Shown here one piece after another: positions 20,662 to 32,613 of a stretch of DNA of 64,000 nt. Position 1 is the stretch's first letter. Every line of letters begins with the position of its first letter. The position numbers were made by a program, and so were the translations under genes. Origin of the DNA: Ooceraea biroi (lineage: Eukaryota > Arthropoda > Insecta > Hymenoptera > Formicidae); assembly GCF_003672135.1 (NCBI RefSeq), contig NC_039517.1:11308601-11372600 (forward strand), in the 5' to 3' direction. The notes below the pieces were generated by a model. The model was not told the origin of the DNA, ran no database searches, and saw nothing but the letters and a program-made list of their open reading frames with translations.

Positions 20662-21843
20662 CTAATGATAAATATTTTCAAAGTGTACACCATCTGAATT
20701 TGTACAAAAATCAATTCTTTTACGAAAACTCGTGAAAACTTTTTCTAACATGTCGTCTTTAATGTTGCTGACGACCTTTTTACTAGCTACTACTAAATCT
20801 GACACTGTTTCTGGATTTCCGGCATAACAATGGTCCTTAATGTATCCCCAAAGAAAGAAGTCACATGGATTTAAATCCGGCGAGTATGGTGGCCATTCTA
20901 GCCCCCCCTGGGCAAATTTGGGGTATCCCAGACCGATGACTTGATTGCCATAAACTTTATGGATTGTTTCGAAGACCTTCTGGGTTCGATGTGGTATCGC
21001 TCCATCCTGCATGAAATGAAATCCTCTGACCAGGCCTCTTTTTTTGCATGAGGGAAGAATTATGTTTCGAGAAGCTGCTTGTAACTTTCACCAGTGACTG
21101 TTGATTCGAAGAATTGCAGATAAATTCCTTTTACCGAGATCGCAGCCCATGCTGTTATTTTTTATCGATGTAAAGGTTTAGCCAGGGAAACGTTGGGATT
21201 TTCCGACCCCCAAAATCTATAATTTTGTTTATTAACATAACCATTTAGCCAGAAATGTGCTTCGTCCGTGTAAATGATCAATTTTGCATCAAGTTCTCCA
21301 TCTTCAAACATTCCATTTATCGTCTTGCAGAATTCCACACGTTTCGTCATAGCGCGTTTGGTTAGCAATTGATACGATGTTATTTTATAGGGATGCATTT
21401 TCAGGAAATGTTTTAAAATCCTGTGTAACGTTGTTTTGGATATTTCAAGAGCTTGGGCAGCTTTCCGAATGGAAGAATTTGGATTCTCTTCAAAATACTT
21501 CTTAATATTTTCAATGTTTTCTTCTGCAGCTACAGACACAGAAGGACCTGGCAGATCATGTCTACGGTCTTGGATAGTTCCATACTGCATAAAATTATTG
21601 ATAATTCTGATAAAAATAACACAAAACATTATTTTAATGCAGATTTATTGCCAAAAAATGGAGTGACGTAACGCATACGTTTAAAGAAATAATAAATTCT
21701 AACCTTTTCAGCGTGTTTTCGCTCTTAACTTTATGTGTTCCGTATTTAGTACGAAACTCCCTGTAAGCATTGCTATAAACTTTTCCTCTGGAAAAGAAGC
21801 ACTCGACAAGATAAATCTTTTCTTCCGTCGTCAGATTACTCAT
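20662..21843 (-). pseudogene. mariner-type transposase with intron, DD..D(42)D spacing
   Basis: Begins MSNLTTEEKIYLVECFF (HTH). Exon 1 ends ENTLKR and a 97-bp intron (21607-21703, GTTAGA...TATCAG) follows. Exon 2 continues IINNFMQYGTIQDRRH, SIRKAAQALEISKTTLHRIL (second HTH), then IYTDEAHFWLNG (first Asp). After a stop comes MQDGAIPH (second Asp) and WPPYSPDLNPCDFFLWGYIKD (third Asp, 42 residues on by my count), ending FENIYH. A TAA after KPLHR and a frameshift near 21060 inactivate it. Confidence 0.82.
21607..21703 (-). other. probable intron in the mariner transposase
   Basis: Donor AAAAG|GTTAGA and acceptor TTTTTATCAG|AATTAT on the minus strand. Splicing gives TLKRIINNFMQYG in one frame between the two helix-turn-helix motifs. 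Confidence 0.6.
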
Positions 21844-22232
21844 TTTGACGCGCACGGACTTGCATCTACCACAACCAGAATAAAACTGCGGACACTCGGA
21901 TGAACGACCGTTAACCGTAAGACCCTTTCTGAAGTCATGGAGGGGAGAACCAATCGTTTACTTTTAGCAACTTCCCATAGGACACCCTGTAAATGTTTTC
22001 GTATAGCCATTTCGTCTATTATCAGAGCACACACTGTTTCTTAGTTAACCTTTTTGTTTTCGGAAGCTGTAATTTTTAAAACTTCAAATGCTTCTTTCAT
22101 GAAACCAGAACGACCATCTACATGCTGATACCGTTTTCTTAGAGTGGATGGGGTAGGCCATTATGAAAAGTTTTTCGTACATAATCATAAGCTTTAGATG
22201 AATAAAATTGTAACGTTAAGGCGAAACTTCTT

Positions 22233-23684
22233 ACAAGTAAACCTACGGAAGTGTCACTCTCCGATTTTTCTGAAATTTGGATATGTTATAATACATGAAA
22301 AACTAAGGGACACGTTTTTTTTTAGCGTCGGAAAAACATATTTAGGAGGTGAAACGACCCCCCAAAATGGGGGGGTAAAATGGAAAAATTGCGATATCTT
22401 TGAGACCAGTGAAGCGATTTTAATGATTTTTGGTATGAAAGTATCTTTCGATAGAAGACGAAAATCGGCCTAGGTATGTTGGAAGGGGAGTGAAAATTCA
22501 AAATCTTATTAAATACTCATGGTATAAAAGTGGGTATATAAAAAAAAACCGTTGGAATTTGATAATCCCGTTGATTTCTGTTTTAAAAATTGTGAGACAT
22601 CTTGCGGGTTCTGCACTGTGTGTGCAGTAATAAGATGTGCTTGGTGCAAAAAATCTTTGTGCATAATACATTTTTTTAACGAATATCATGTATGCAAAAC
22701 TTTCAAAAAATGATTTAATTGTTAAATCAGCCATTTATAAAATAAAAGTAATAATAAAAAAATTAATGAAATAAAAACACAACAAAAATTAGAACGACAA
22801 AAAAAATAATAAAATTGAAATAACAAAAAACATCTTTCGTTACCTGTACATAAGCGTTCTAACAATGAATCGTGTTCTGACACACTTACAGAAAATAGTG
22901 AGAGGCAAGGGGACTCACTCTAATCATTTTTCATTTCATTTTTTAGCTACATTATGTAAACAATTTTGTTATAAACGATTAATATTTTTAACATGTTTAA
23001 TTCACTTCACATAACTAACAATAAATGTCAAAAGTTGATTTTATTGTATTTTGAAAGTCGCATGTCGAGTTACTGTCTATTCAAGTAATTTTTCGAATTT
23101 TCGTCCGCCATATTGGATCCGCCATATTGAATTTTGAAAATCTGATTTCAGATTCGGATTCAGCGACTTAAAAAACCAATATATTAAAAAGATCGAACAG
23201 TTAAAAAATATAGTTTCACAAGGTGTTTCATGCGCAATGCCAAACAAACGCGGCAATTTAGGGATTGTTTACCCCCCAAATATTTATATAAAACAAAACA
23301 AAAAAATACGTGTTCCTTAATTAGCTTTCCTCTTGAAGTTTTAATAGATTTTACTTCGATTAGATCAAAACTGATTTTTTGCAGCAAGAAATTGGTCACT
23401 TTAGGGGTAGTTCACCCCCTAATTTTCACTCCCCTTCCAACATACCTATGCCGATTTTCGTCTTCTATCGAAAGATACTTTCATATCAAAAATCATTAAA
23501 ATCGCTTCACTGGTCTCAAAGATATCGCAATTTTTCCATTTTACCCCATTTTGGGGGGTCGTTTCACCCCCTAAATATGTTTTTCCGCCGCTAAAAAAAA
23601 TACGTGTCCCTTAGTTTTTCATGTATTATAACATATCCAAATTTCAGAAAAATCGGAGAGTGACACTTCCGTAGGTTTACTTGT
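22233..23684. mobile_element. palindromic non-autonomous element, ~270-bp arms
   Basis: ACAAGTAAACCTACGGAAGTG at the left is mirrored at the right end. Arms of about 270 bp include CACTCTCCGATTTTTCTGAA and a run around CCCCATTTTGGGGGG. The 900-bp centre has no supported gene. Confidence 0.8.
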
Positions 23685-23717
23685 TAGTTCAGGAGAAATT
23701 TCGAGACTCACAAGGAA

Positions 23718-24056
23718 GGTATCCCAGGTGTCCCTCTCCGATTTTAATGAAACTTGGTAGGTTTGTAGAGGAGGTCAAAATATTCGATCCGTGTTTTTTT
23801 TTATTGGCAACGAAACATGTTTAAGGGATGAAATCAACCCTCGAAAATCGATGAAATTTTCGTTTTTCGGCTATAACTTCTGAACAAAGCATGATAGCGC
23901 AATTTTGTAAATATACAAAATGTACAGAATTTCGAAAGCTATCTACTGACATAAAACTTAATTTTTTTGCATAAAAAAATACGAGTTCTAGAACTCACCT
24001 TTTTTATTTTTCCACTAATAAACATGAAATTTTTCTATTGGAGAGGTTTTATTTAT
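23718..24056. repeat. dispersed repeat, copy of 40650-41000
   Basis: Starts GTATCCCAGGTGTCCCTCTC and is nearly identical over about 340 bp to the start of the palindromic element at 40650. It ends at ATAATGCAT, where the two copies diverge. This is one arm without its partner. Confidence 0.85.
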
Positions 24057-24084
24057 AAGAAAACGTGTAATAATGCATGGGGAC

Positions 24085-24632
24085 TCACGTAAATCAAGCA
24101 TCTCAAAGGGATAAAAGCCCCGCCACGTCCACGTTGTTCATCCTGGATAATGCTAAGCACTGGAGAATGCGTCTCTCGAGCTGGTGAACCATCAAACGGA
24201 AGTTTGAACAGAAGAGCATTAGTCCAGATAATGGAGAGAAACAACACACGTGCACACACACAGGTGGAGATTTGGAGTCACAAAGTACGCACACTGTACT
24301 TATGGGCGTGGAAGCTTTTTACTTACATTATAAACTTTGAAACACTGTAACTCAGCGAAAAATGGTCCAATTTCAAAAAACGAAAAACCGTTGTATTCCT
24401 TTCATTGTCAGCTACAACTTTTATTTCGAGAAAAAAATCGACTTCCATTTACAAAACTCGCCGTCATGAAGAAATCTCGAAAGTGGCGCCATCTGCGAAC
24501 AAATTGATATCGCTGTTTTGTGTCCCCCCCCCCCGAGGTCAAACAACTTTTGTAGGAAACATTTTTTTGTTTAAGGCATAAGAAAAGAAATATTTGGGGT
24601 GGGACATTAAAATGGCCCATCCTGTATATCGT
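24085..24632. repeat. diverged repeat, copy 1 (pair with 25250-25857)
   Basis: Shares blocks in the same order with 25250-25857: CACGTAAATCAA, GTTCATCCTGG, GGAAGCTTTTTACTTA, GAAGTGGCGCCATCT-like and a final CCTGTATAT. Probably two copies of one mariner-derived non-autonomous repeat. No gene. Confidence 0.7.
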
Positions 24633-25249
24633 CTGTAGAGGTCGCCCTGGAGGAATCTTTGTACAGCCTCGCAGCCGGCATTGCAAATTGGCGGACGTTC
24701 TTCTACTTCCAAATTTCGTCTAAATTGAAAAATTGATATATTTTCTCATTATTTATGAATTCCCATCGTCGATAACCCAAAGAGATAAGAAAAAAGTCGA
24801 AAATTGACAAAATAGTAAAGCTTAGAAAATAAAAATACGATGTTGAGATAAATTTTTGAACTTCTTCATGCAAAACAATTGTTCAACTTAATGTTTTATG
24901 AATCTTAAAGGTTCATCGCCGATTGTTTGTTATTAAGGAGTTAAATACATTGGAGCAAGTCATTTGGTTGAATAGTTTTGCTGTAATCATGCCCGCCAAT
25001 TCGGAAAAAGTAGTTTCGAGAAAAACACGTTTAAAGTTAGAAGTATGAAAAACTTATAATGTTTGGAAACTTATAGCTAATTTGTTATTCCAGGTCTATA
25101 TATTAGACCTTTTGCTTCCTCAAACAATTCATTGTTTGCTAATTGTTCTTGCCTGCGAAACGTTCTGGCCTCTTTTTCAATTCTCTGAATCATGTCTTCT
25201 CGAGTTGTGATTGACATTTAAAAACTGTCATGTACGAGCGCGAACCCAC
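24633..25249. other. no gene seen
   Basis: Spacer between the two diverged repeat copies; A+T-rich, no recognisable feature. Confidence 0.4.
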
Positions 25250-25456
25250 AACTAAGGAAATTCACGTAAATCAATCACCCCAAAGCTTGATGAAAGCCTC
25301 GTCACGTGCACGTCGTTCATCCTGGGTAATAATAAGCGCGGCAAAATGCATGTCAATCAGCCTGGAGCTGGTTGACTATCAAATAGAATCAGTCCAGGAC
25401 AGGATAACGGATAGGAACAACATACACGCAGATGCACAGGCACGCGCGTACACACA

Positions 25457-25487
<31 letters not shown>

Positions 25488-25857
25488 GCGCACAGAGTGG
25501 GGGGGGTGAGAGTGGTTTGGAGGCACAAAATACACACACTGTATGGGGATGGAAGCTTTTTACTTAAATTATAAAATATTATACTTTGGAACGCTGTAAT
25601 TCACTGAAGAATGATCCAATTGCAAAAAACAGAAAACCATTATATTCATCTCATTGTCAGCTGCAACTTCCATTTTGAGAAAAAAATTGACTTCCATTTA
25701 AAAAATGGCCGCCATGATAAAATCTCTAAAGTGGCGCCATCTACAATTAAAGTGATAATATCATCATCTTGCCCCCTCGAAGCCATACAACTTTTGTTTG
25801 AAACAACGTCATATCGAAATATTTGACTGACAAATATAAAATGGGACACCCTGTATA
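25250..25857. repeat. diverged repeat, copy 2, with (CA)n(CG)n
   Basis: Partner of 24085-24632, ending GGGACACCCTGTATAT. It contains an alternating (CA)n then (CG)n tract at about 25451-25492, a Z-DNA-prone sequence. ORFs across it are low-complexity artefacts. Confidence 0.7.
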
Positions 25858-25913
25858 TATACGTATACATACATACATATATACATAATATAATTTATAT
25901 AATATATAATATA

Positions 25914-26630
25914 CAGGGTGCTCCCGGATTAAATAGCCAAACTGAAAATATAGATTCAAAATCTCAAAACAAAACAAAATTTTCCTCTGGAAGTATGCTC
26001 GCAAACGCTTCATTCAAGAGATATTGACTTCTGAAGTTCGGATACTTGTTGATGAGTTTTGATCGAAATGCTGCAATATGACGGCGTATTCATGGCTAGC
26101 AGTGTTAGCATTTGTTTATGGTGCGAACAAAAACCTATAAATGATCTTTGATCTTCGAAATAAAAAAAGGAGACAATAAAGCTCCGTCCATTTATACCAA
26201 ATAATCGTTAGCAGTGATGCCAGAAATGGGATGCGGTAGCTTTGAGTAAGGGATGGAGTGGGGATGGTTTCTCCGAGAACCGACATTACACATAGATAGT
26301 GTGCGGCGCGAAACCATCCCCACTCCATATCTCACCCAATGCTACCGCATCCCATTTCTGGCATCACTACTAACAATTATTTAGTATAAATGGACGGAGC
26401 TTTTTATAGGTTGTTGTTCGCACCATAAGCAAATGCTAACACTGCTCGCCGTGAATACGCCGTCATATTGCAGCATTTCGATCAAAACTCATCAACAAGT
26501 ATCCAAACTTCAGAAATCAATATCTCTTGAATGAAGCGTTTGCGAGCATACTTCCAGAGGAAAATTTTGTTTTGTTTTGAGATTCTGAATCTATATTTTC
26601 AGTTTGGCCATTTAATCCGGGAGCACCCTG
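25914..26630. mobile_element. TA-flanked, almost fully palindromic MITE (CAGGGTGCTCC family)
   Basis: Begins CAGGGTGCTCCCGGATTAAA and ends TTTAATCCGGGAGCACCCTG, with TA on both sides (25912-25913, 26631-26632). Each arm is over 300 bp, with further pairing near the centre around GATGCCAGAAATGGGATGCG. It could fold into one long hairpin. Confidence 0.9.
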
Positions 26631-27199
26631 TATATACAGAGTGTTCAAGAAGTCCTGGGCCACCAAAAGATTTCAAAAAATACGTAGGTTCGGAAAAAAT
26701 GTTTCATAAAAAAGTTGTAGGGTATTAAGTGACGCATCATATAGTAATATTAGTATGACCTTGAATAGCGTTGTCAAGGTCATGTGAAGGTCATCTTCAA
26801 TTTCTTAAATGAGAACTCTCATTTTTTATTAGATATTCTTATAGCTTACATCGAGAGCTTTTCAAAACACTATAATAAAGTATTTTTCCGTAAAGAACTT
26901 TTCGAGTTATGAGGTTTGAAAGTTACAGTACCGTCGCGCGTCGGCATTAACATTACCTAAAGAGTACCACGTGGAGATTGCACGGCCGGTTTTACACTTC
27001 TTTTGTGTGTGTGCGTACAATTTCCATATGCAATTGCCCATCCAACATCAGTTTGGTCTTCTGTATTTCCTTGTTTCTACAATAAATGTTCAAACTGTCT
27101 TTCAAATTCAGTGTGACAATAACTTATTCGGTTATAAAAATTTGAAATTGCATTTAAAATTGCATTTCTGCAATAACCTCGAGGTTTAAGTCTTATCTT

Positions 27200-28160
27200 G
27201 AGGTATAAGTCTTATCGAGAATTTGTTGCTGTAGATCATTAAGATTTGCTGGTTTTGTAATGTATACTTTACTTTTTAAATATCCCCATAAAAAGTAATC
27301 AAGTGGGCTTAAATCAGGAGATCGAGCTGGCAAATTCAATTGGACCCCTGCTACCTATCAATCTATGAGTAAACACTTCATTTAAATATTGGCGTACTTG
27401 TACGCCATAGTGAGGAGCCCCATCGTGTTGGTACCAAATAATATCAAAGTTTTCACCTCTGATGTCTTGTATAGCTGGAACAACCTCAGTTCGAAACATG
27501 CGCTCATATTTCTCAGCTGTTAAATTACCTTCAATAAAGAAGATTTTGTATCCGATTATTGTATCAGCAATAATTCCAGCCCAAACGTATAATTTTTGCG
27601 GATGTTGAGTATGTGTTTCTATCATCCAATGAGGATTTTCGTCGGTCCCATATCGACAATTATGTCGATTTACAAAATCGCTCAATTCAAACATTGCTTC
27701 ATCTGTAAAAACAATATTGCTTATAAATTGAGGTTGAATGGTAATTTTTTCCATCATTAATTCACAGAATTCAAACCGACGATCAAAATTGATTAAATGA
27801 ATTTTGTATGAATGAAATTTGTTTTCAAGATGTTATGCACTGATCCAACACTTACTTCCTGCTGTTGCGCGACTTTACGAATACTTGTACCGGGATTTTC
27901 TACAAAGGAGTGCAAAACAGTAACTGCTGCATCCTCGTTGGTTGCGGTTTACCGGCGCCTAACTTGAGACGATCTTTAATAGTACCTGTTTCCTCAAAAC
28001 GTTTTACAGTCCTTTCAACTGTCGTGTTAGATATCTTATTATTATTATTACGAAAAGTCTCATTAAACAATTGTGCTACTTTTTTATAAGATCTTTTCTG
28101 ATCACCCCATCCTCGCATCATCAATAAGGATATTTGTTTTTGCTCAGTAAGATTAGGCAT
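27200..28160 (-). pseudogene. mariner-type transposase, frameshifted and C-truncated
   Basis: Starts MPNLTEQKQISLLMMRGWGD (HTH), with NTTVERTVKRFEETG and IRKVAQQQEVSVGSVHNIL (second HTH). Catalytic blocks: IVFTDEAMFELSDFVNRHN (first Asp), WYQHDGAPHYGVQVRQYL (second Asp) and, after a frameshift near 27345, PARSPDLSPLDYFLWGYLK (third Asp). A frameshift near 27900 and a stop near 27200 mean it is inactive; about 40 C-terminal residues seem missing. Unlike three other Tc1/mariner copies here, no intron is visible. Confidence 0.82.
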
Positions 28161-28323
28161 GTTTATAGGATTATAATGTAATTATAAAAATATAAATTGT
28201 ATGGAACAATGTGGTTTTAAACCTGAAAAGACAAAAATTCTCAGCAGAAGCAGAGAGCGCTCTACTCCAGACGTTATCACTTTACCCGCGTGATAGTGAG
28301 CGAGAAAAGAACACCGAATACCC

Positions 28324-29818
28324 TGTTACGTCCAGAGCTCCGTGAGCTCGAAGGAAGGGCGCAACAGAGCGCCTCTCGTTGCACCTTGTTGCACTTAGGC
28401 CCCAAAGTACGAGTCGGACTGACCACTGTGTTCTGGTTTAAGGTCAACGACCACGGAGGTCGATCTTACCCTAAAAGGTCTGCCCGTAGGTCCCTTTTTA
28501 GGTCAAGGAACTGAATCCCTTTTACCTGGGGGAAAGGACCTGTACGACCTGCTGAAAATGGGGATGAGTAGAGGGAACTCAAATAATTCAGTACAACTTT
28601 ATTTTGTTAATTTAAAAAACATTATATTTGAAAAGTTACATCTGCGTACAATTTAAAAACGTTATATTTAGAATAGGAAAAAAACAAACGAAGTTACATC
28701 TGCGAATAACATGATATAGTGTTCGTTTTGTTTGGTTTTTTGTATACAATGTGTAATTTAAAAAATGGAAGTATAATTTGTGTGTTTATTTACTGGCAGA
28801 TTGTAATGAACTATTAATTGAAACTAACATAATCAGTAACAAAAATGTTTTACTTTAATTCTAACTAACATTAATCGTTGGTTAAAAAGTATCGACGGAG
28901 AAGGGTGACTGGGATTAGGATAGGATAAAGCAAAAAAGAAAAAGTAACAAACAGAAGATTCACTTACTTATTTGCAGGAGTGTAACGACTTGTGATTTCG
29001 GTTGCGAGTCAATTGATGGAATGCCGACCGGTGAGAAATCCTCGCGCTCTGCAGGCCGTGTAGGACAGAGACCAGAGTAGAACAGAGCTGGTGTTATTCC
29101 ACTTTGGAAATCTTTGTGTTAGGCGGTCACTGAGTTCATGAAACTTCCGCACAAGATAAGCGATTCTTACGTTCGCGAAGGCTAACAGAATGAAAAAGCT
29201 GTCTTTCGGAGTGGTCCTCGCCTTTTATATGATGGAAATAGTGTGGAAGAGGGGTAACTTTTTCGGGGACCGTTCGTTAATTAATTGCAGATATCGACAA
29301 TCGGTCTATGAGGCGATAAGCCGTTCACAGATGGTTCTCTTAAGCCGGATAATTTCCTTACCGAAGTCTCGCGCCGACACACGTGCGTCTGGACTCGCGG
29401 CTCCTGTGAGGGTATTTACCCGGGGATGATCCGGCGCAGCTGTATCATTTCTCTTCCTGGAAGAGCGATATCCCAAACTGATACCGCGAAACTACAGTCA
29501 CGCGCGACCGAATTTGTTGCGATGCGGCTTATTGTCTCTTAATTCAAAATTGATCATTAGAGATCAAGGGGTTTAGTATCTGGATCTAATATCGCGCCTG
29601 CCCGGACACGTGTGTCAAAACTCGCGGATCCTGTGAGGGTATTTCCCCGGAGTTGATCCGACGCAGCTGTATCATTTGTTTTTTTCTAATCCCTCACTGG
29701 GGCCCTACTGACCACACGCGACCGGATCGACGCGTTGCGTCACATTGTCCGATAATGAAAAAGAAGATATCGCTATATTTCTTGGAAGCAAGGAACCGTG
29801 CAGTCTCTGGACGTAACA
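28324..29818. mobile_element. LTR-like insert with TGTTACGTCC...GGACGTAACA ends
   Basis: The first 14 bases TGTTACGTCCAGAG are exactly inverted at the end (CTCTGGACGTAACA). CCC flanks both sides. TG...CA termini suggest a solo LTR of a gypsy-like retrotransposon. It is G+C-richer than its surroundings. Two imperfect ~85-bp direct repeats (about 29365-29450 and 29597-29680, sharing CTCGCGG.TCCTGTGAGGGTATTT) occur inside. No convincing ORF. The ends resemble those of the 2-kb elements at 33336 and 45641. Confidence 0.55.
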
Positions 29819-30289
29819 CCCTAATAGTCGTATTTTATATCCTCGGAGCACGGAAAAAAGGAAGAGGGAGAAGGGGACGGAGAAGAGCGTATGGATGAGG
29901 GTGTGAGAGGGGGAGAGGGTGCCAGGATATTCGGTACATACCTTTACGCGGTATATTTACCTTGGGTAATGCTAATGCTAGTGATATTAGCCAGCCTACA
30001 ACTTTAAAGCTCCATAATTCGAAAACTACTTTACGAAAAAATACTTTATTTTAGTGTTTGAAAGCTCTCGATGTAAGCTACAAGAATATCCAATAAAAAA
30101 ATGAGGGTTCCCATTTAAGAAATTGAAGGTGACCTTGACAACGCTATTCAAAGTCATACTAATATTACTATATGATGCGTCACTTAATACCCAGCAACTT
30201 TTGTATGAAACATTTTTTCCGAAAATGCGTATTTTTTGAGATATTTTGGTAGCCCGGGACTTTTTGAACATCCTGTATATATACACATA

Positions 30290-30721
30290 CAGGGTGTCCC
30301 AGACCTACCGTATCACCGGTTAATGGTAGATTCCTGAGGTGATTCTGAGACGAATGTTCCTCTTGCAAAATGTCGAGGGTGGCGTAGTTCCGGCTCTACG
30401 AAGGGTTGTAGTTATCCTATCCTTGTATAGAATTTTCCCGCGTTCAGTGACGGTGGGTCGAAGGGGTCCCGCGCATCGCGCACACTTCAATTTGAACAGA
30501 CGCGAAAAATTAAGATCAAATTGAAGTGTGCGCGATGCGCGGGACCCCTTCGACCCACCGTCACTGAACGCGGGAAAATTCTACACAAGGATAGGATAAC
30601 TACAACCCTTCGTAGCGCCGAAACTACGCCACCCTCGACATTTTGCAAGAGGAACATTCGTCTCAGAATCACCTCAGGAATCTACCATTAACCGGTGATA
30701 CGGTAGGTCTGGGACACCCTA
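30290..30721. mobile_element. palindromic MITE, internal-deletion relative of 56146-60208
   Basis: Begins CAGGGTGTCCCAGACCTACC, mirrored at the end, with about 205-bp arms around an 18-bp centre. TA at 30288-30289. The terminal ~200 bp are shared with the 4.06-kb element at 56146, so this is a non-autonomous derivative. It ends 54 bp before an odorant receptor exon. Confidence 0.9.
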
Positions 30722-30775
30722 TATATAAATGTAAATATAAATATATATGTAATTTTATTAAATCCTTTTATTTAG

Positions 30776-31185
30776 GTACTTTATTACGAAATGGAGATGT
30801 TTTGTAAACAAGCAGATGATAAAACATATGAAACATTACAACGTTACGTTGATAATAACAAATATGTTTATGGAATTTATTGTCTATGGAGTTATCTAAC
30901 TACTACGTTTGTTATTTGTGGGCCATTAATATTTCCACAACAAGAGTTTCCAACGGACGCTAAGTATCCATTTTCCGTAGAAGAGCATCCAGTCAAGAGC
31001 ATGATTTATCTGCATCAATCAGTAGTTGGCTTACAGGCAGCAGCTGGAATGTGCATGGATTGCAACATCGCAATGTTTTTATTTTATTCTGCAGCAAGAT
31101 TAGAAATATTGGCTCAAAAAATGTGTAATGTCATGGATGAACATGAACTTAATAAATGCATCAAACTACATAATGAAATATTAAG
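30776..31185 (+). CDS. odorant receptor (7tm_6), internal exon
   Basis: The exon opens after TTTTATTTAG (acceptor, phase 0) with VLYYEMEMFCKQADDKTYE and closes at TTAAG|GTAAGA (phase 2). Its 136 codons contain LQRYVDNNKYVYGIYCLWSY, two hydrophobic segments (TTTFVICGPLIF and QSVVGLQAAAGMCMDCNIAMFLF) and ARLEILAQKMCNVMDEHELNKC...HNEILR. This is the central region of insect odorant receptors, ligand-gated cation channels in antennal neuron membranes that work with Orco. No stop or frameshift. The next exon that joins in phase is at 60469. Upstream exons were not found, so whether the gene is intact is unknown. Confidence 0.8.
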
Positions 31186-31662
31186 GTAAGAAATTAATAT
31201 TATTATAAATTCTTTATATGCAGGGTGATTCAGAACAACCACGCGTCCTTGCAAAGACGTATTCTAGAAGTAATTCTGAGACGATTTTTCCTCTACTAAA
31301 ATTTTGTCCGAAATTTACTTTTTGAATTATGAAAGGAAATAGTTAACGAGTAACGGGCCGAGTATAAGAGGCAGACAGGGGCGGCGCGCGACGCGACTTA
31401 CCGCGGCGCTTACGCGGGGTGCTCAGCTGATCACTGCACACACGATACCTAAATACATACATGTGATACACACACACACACACACACACATACTCACCTG
31501 TGCAGATGTTCGATATTCTCATACTTGACGAATTGTAGCTTGACGGATGAATAATTTCACTGTGGATAAGATCGCACTTCACGTTTCCATCCACAAATCC
31601 AGTTACAAATCCACACCGAAGTAATAAGCCAGAAGTATTTTTTGACATAAATTGTCATCACG

Positions 31663-32010
31663 TATCCATATGCACTCGGATTTACTGACGCACTTGAGTG
31701 ATAAACGAATCTATCGATTTATTATTGCTAGTCCCTACCGATAAATCATTCGACGACTGAAAATTATTCAAAGAAAGAAATACACATTACGCACAATCAC
31801 AGTAATCAATCAGAAATTTTCTGGATACGTCTTTTATAAATTGTATCACGTATCAACACTTTCACGGATTTATTCACACACTTGATCGATAGAATGAGGC
31901 ATTTACGAATGCCTCTATCGATTCATCACTGTTAATCACTACCGGTTAATTATTCGGCGATTAAAAATTATTCGAAGAAAGAAACGCGTTACATACACAA
32001 CCCGACTAAA
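31663..32010. repeat. two diverged direct repeats of ~180 bp
   Basis: CGTATCCATATGCACTCGG... and CGTATCAACACTTTCACGG... head parallel segments sharing ATCGAT, CACTACCG or CCTACCG, ATTATTC and AAGAAAGAAA in the same order. Confidence 0.55.
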
Positions 32011-32313
32011 CCTGACGCGAAGATAACTCGATAACAACAATCAGACAGGTTATGTTTTTATAGTGCCTTAATTCGTCAAGACTGACTTATCGATCGAATG
32101 TAAATCAGATCGATAAATCAGATTGATACTATGATGACCGACAGTGGGACGCTTCGAAACATTCGTACTGCCAAGTACGAATTGTAGATAATGTCTGCCT
32201 GTAACGTGTCGATTTTTTAAAAATAATTTGCGAACTCGAAGAGAATGTTCCTCGAAAATAAAATATTTGGTTGCCCTGAAAAGGGCAGATTAATTATTTT
32301 AGAACACTTCTTT

Positions 32314-32574
32314 TTACAGCAAGTGTTCGAAGTGTCCGCCGTTCATTATGATGCACGCTCTCATGCGTCTCAATAAATTTTCTTGCGTTTTCTCCAGAAC
32401 TTCGTCCTCGATTGATAAAATGGCATGGTGAAGTTTGTCATTTAATTCTTCGATGGTCTCGGGAAGCTGTCTGTAAATGACTTCCTTGCAGTAGCCCCAC
32501 AAGAAATAGTCCAGTGGATTGAGACCTGGAGATCTTGCAGGCCACCGTATCGGGCCATACCGGCCCATCCAACG
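32314..32574 (-). pseudogene. mariner-type transposase C-terminus
   Basis: RWMGRYGPIRWPARSPGLNP (the third catalytic Asp is Gly) and LDYFLWGYCKEVIYRQLPE, ending GGHFEHLL. Upstream coding is replaced by the Transib terminus, so the apparent 180-codon ORF beginning at 32856 is a chance fusion of Transib and mariner sequence. The Asp-to-Gly change alone would inactivate it. Confidence 0.75.
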
Positions 32575-32613
32575 CACAGTGTGATATTTTAGCAATCTAG
32601 GAGGACAAAATTG
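32575..32613 (+). promoter_or_regulatory. Transib terminus resembling a 23-RSS
   Basis: CACAGTG (32575-32581), 23-bp spacer (32582-32604), then ACAAAATTG (32605-32613). The heptamer equals the consensus V(D)J recombination signal heptamer and the last block matches six of nine nonamer positions (ACAAAAACC). This is the expected binding and cleavage end for a RAG1-like transposase. Confidence 0.75.

Larger units (their letters stand above)
20472..21989 (-). mobile_element. mariner-superfamily transposon nested in the P element
   Basis: Ends CAAGGTGTCCCATGGGAAGT (20472) and ACTTCCCATAGGACACCCTG (21989), flanked by TA at 20470-20471 and 21990-21991. P-element coding blocks continue on both sides, confirming the insertion. 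Length 1.52 kb. Confidence 0.88.
19598..22200 (-). pseudogene. P-element/THAP9-type transposase, split by a mariner
   Basis: Minus-strand order: AYDYVRKTFHNGLPHPSTLRKRY, VDGRSGFMKEAFEVLK and LIIDEMAIRKH (with the conserved catalytic-domain Asp) at 22190-21990. Then comes a 1.5-kb mariner insertion (20472-21989). The gene resumes with MHGYVNFDTE, a VPLGYFLI-like block reading LLGYFLITSLNGLE, DGAA..NLAMANKLG, VLLDASHIIKLCRNAF (the conserved DxxHxxKxxRN-like block) and FCRMMNNIFDLLDSRNRF near 19790. These are in the order known from Drosophila P and THAP9. Frameshifts (near 20165 and after the insertion) and stops show it is dead. The N-terminal THAP zinc finger is not visible upstream. Confidence 0.82.
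26637..30275 (-). mobile_element. mariner-type transposon with ~285-bp TIRs, carrying an LTR-like insert
   Basis: The left TIR starts CAGAGTGTTCAAGAAGTCC (26637); the right TIR ends GGGACTTTTTGAACATCCTG (30275). TA flanks both ends. The TIRs match over about 285 bp (26637-26921 versus 29995-30275). Inside are a minus-strand transposase (27200-28160) and a foreign 1.5-kb segment (28324-29818). Confidence 0.8.
31220..32574 (-). mobile_element. mariner-type transposon, 3' part, cut by Transib
   Basis: A terminus TGCAGGGTGATTCAGAACAACC at about 31220 resembles the CAGGGTG class. The transposase C-terminus lies at 32314-32570 and the Transib end begins at 32575. The rest of the element is not found on the far side of the Transib copies. 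Includes a (CA)n run at 31467-31490. Confidence 0.6.

Noticed and set aside
25230..25574. 114-codon ORF with a His/Thr/Arg run
   Set aside because: The coding signal comes from the (CA)n(CG)n tract; no domain.
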